This document shows positions 13,367 through 13,728 of a stretch of DNA of 13,728 bases, piece after piece; positions within the stretch are counted from its first letter, which is position 1; each line of letters starts with the position of its first letter. Below the pieces are notes generated by a model that saw only the letters and a program-made list of their open reading frames with translations, had not been told where the DNA came from and searched no databases. Both the position numbers and the translations under genes were made by a program. Source of the DNA: an uncultured Clostridia bacterium (GTDB lineage: Bacteria; Bacillota; Clostridia; Oscillospirales; Oscillospiraceae); NCBI GenBank assembly GCA_938049125.1, contig CALICR010000201.1, forward strand, positions 1 through 13,728, in the 5' to 3' direction.

Positions 13367-13728
13367 ATGGAAGAATTACTGCTGCGCGTGAAGGACCTGC
13401 GGGTGACGTATCAGACGGAGGAAGGCACGGTCTACGCCGTCAACGGCGTGGATCTCTCGGTCGCAAAGGGGGAGACTCTGGGTCTGGTGGGCGAGACCGG
13501 TGCAGGGAAGACCACGACGGCGCTGAGCATCCTGCGCCTCCTGCCGGAGCGCACGGGGCACATCACGGGCGGAGAGATCTGCCTGGAGGGCATGGACATC
13601 CGGAACGCGACGAAGGCGGAGATGCGCGCAATCCAGGGCAACAAGGTCTCCATGATTTTTCAGGATCCGATGACGAGCCTGAATCCGATCATCCCCGTGG
13701 GGAAGCAGATCGAGGAGGCGCTGCTGCT
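13367..13728 (+). CDS. Peptide ABC transporter ATP-binding protein, DppD/OppD type (partial, cut by window end)
   Basis: The first 120 codons of the ATPase that powers the importer are present; the rest lies beyond the window. Visible are the A-loop tyrosine region (VTYQTEEGTVYAVNGVDL), Walker A GETGAGKT (42-49) in place of the more common GESGSGKS, and the Q-loop Gln99 in IFQDPMTSLNP, a hallmark of the DppD/OppD family. The signature motif, Walker B and C-terminal oligopeptide-binding segment with its usual Fe-S cysteines would be downstream. AAGGGGG (13354-13360) overlaps the stop of the permease gene and is six bases before the ATG. A second ATPase (DppF/OppF) is expected next in systems of this type. 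Confidence 0.95.
   Translation, partial: MEELLLRVKDLRVTYQTEEGTVYAVNGVDLSVAKGETLGLVGETGAGKTTTALSILRLLPERTGHITGGEICLEGMDIRNATKAEMRAIQGNKVSMIFQDPMTSLNPIIPVGKQIEEALL

Overview
The window reads as a GC-rich, Gram-positive anaerobe of the Clostridia, probably a gut member of the Oscillospiraceae. This rests on a SpoIVB-type sporulation peptidase, strong AGGAGG-like ribosome binding sites before nearly every gene, Bacillota-style promoters (TTGACA/TATAAT, 17-base spacers), the clostridial style of the lipoprotein signal, and very GC-rich third codon positions. The taxonomic placement is inference. All recognised genes lie on the + strand. Bases 1-25 match the end of an Illumina read-2 adapter and are not genomic, so the left edge is probably an untrimmed contig end.

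Left part (26-6971), housekeeping and accessory genes in several transcription units. A non-coding leader (26-386) precedes a short spoIVB-like serine peptidase. A GC-rich hairpin and a clear promoter then lead to lplA (lipoate-protein ligase). A second hairpin separates lplA from two consecutive but dissimilar MATE-family exporters. The second exporter has its own promoter, whose -35 element overlaps the stop codon of the first. A good rho-independent terminator closes that unit. Pyruvate kinase (pyk) follows, with its own promoter and a very strong terminator.

Middle (6972-7394), an AT-rich regulatory island of about 420 bases. It holds the pyk terminator, a set of overlapping inverted repeats built on TTTGAA/TTCAAA, a consensus-like promoter (TTGACA-17-TACAAA), and an approximately 100-base untranslated leader with a hairpin bracketed by a 10-base repeat.

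Right part (7395-13728, continuing past the end), a peptide uptake-and-hydrolysis operon. The gene order is a metal-dependent amidohydrolase of the prolidase/imidazolonepropionase-like group, a divergent M19 (renal dipeptidase-like) protein, a family 5 extracellular solute-binding lipoprotein, two Dpp/Opp-type permeases, and the start of a DppD/OppD-type ATPase cut by the window end. The likely logic is that the lipoprotein captures a small peptide or peptide-like compound, the ABC transporter imports it, and the two cytoplasmic hydrolases cleave it. The M19 protein has lost the usual N-terminal HxD and Glu metal ligands, so the chemistry of this pair is the least predictable and most interesting part of the window. 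Two strong intercistronic hairpins flank the binding-protein gene and probably set its level relative to its neighbours.

I saw no tRNA, rRNA, CRISPR array, insertion sequence or phage gene. No alignment, folding or database search was run; all family calls come from reading the translated sequence.
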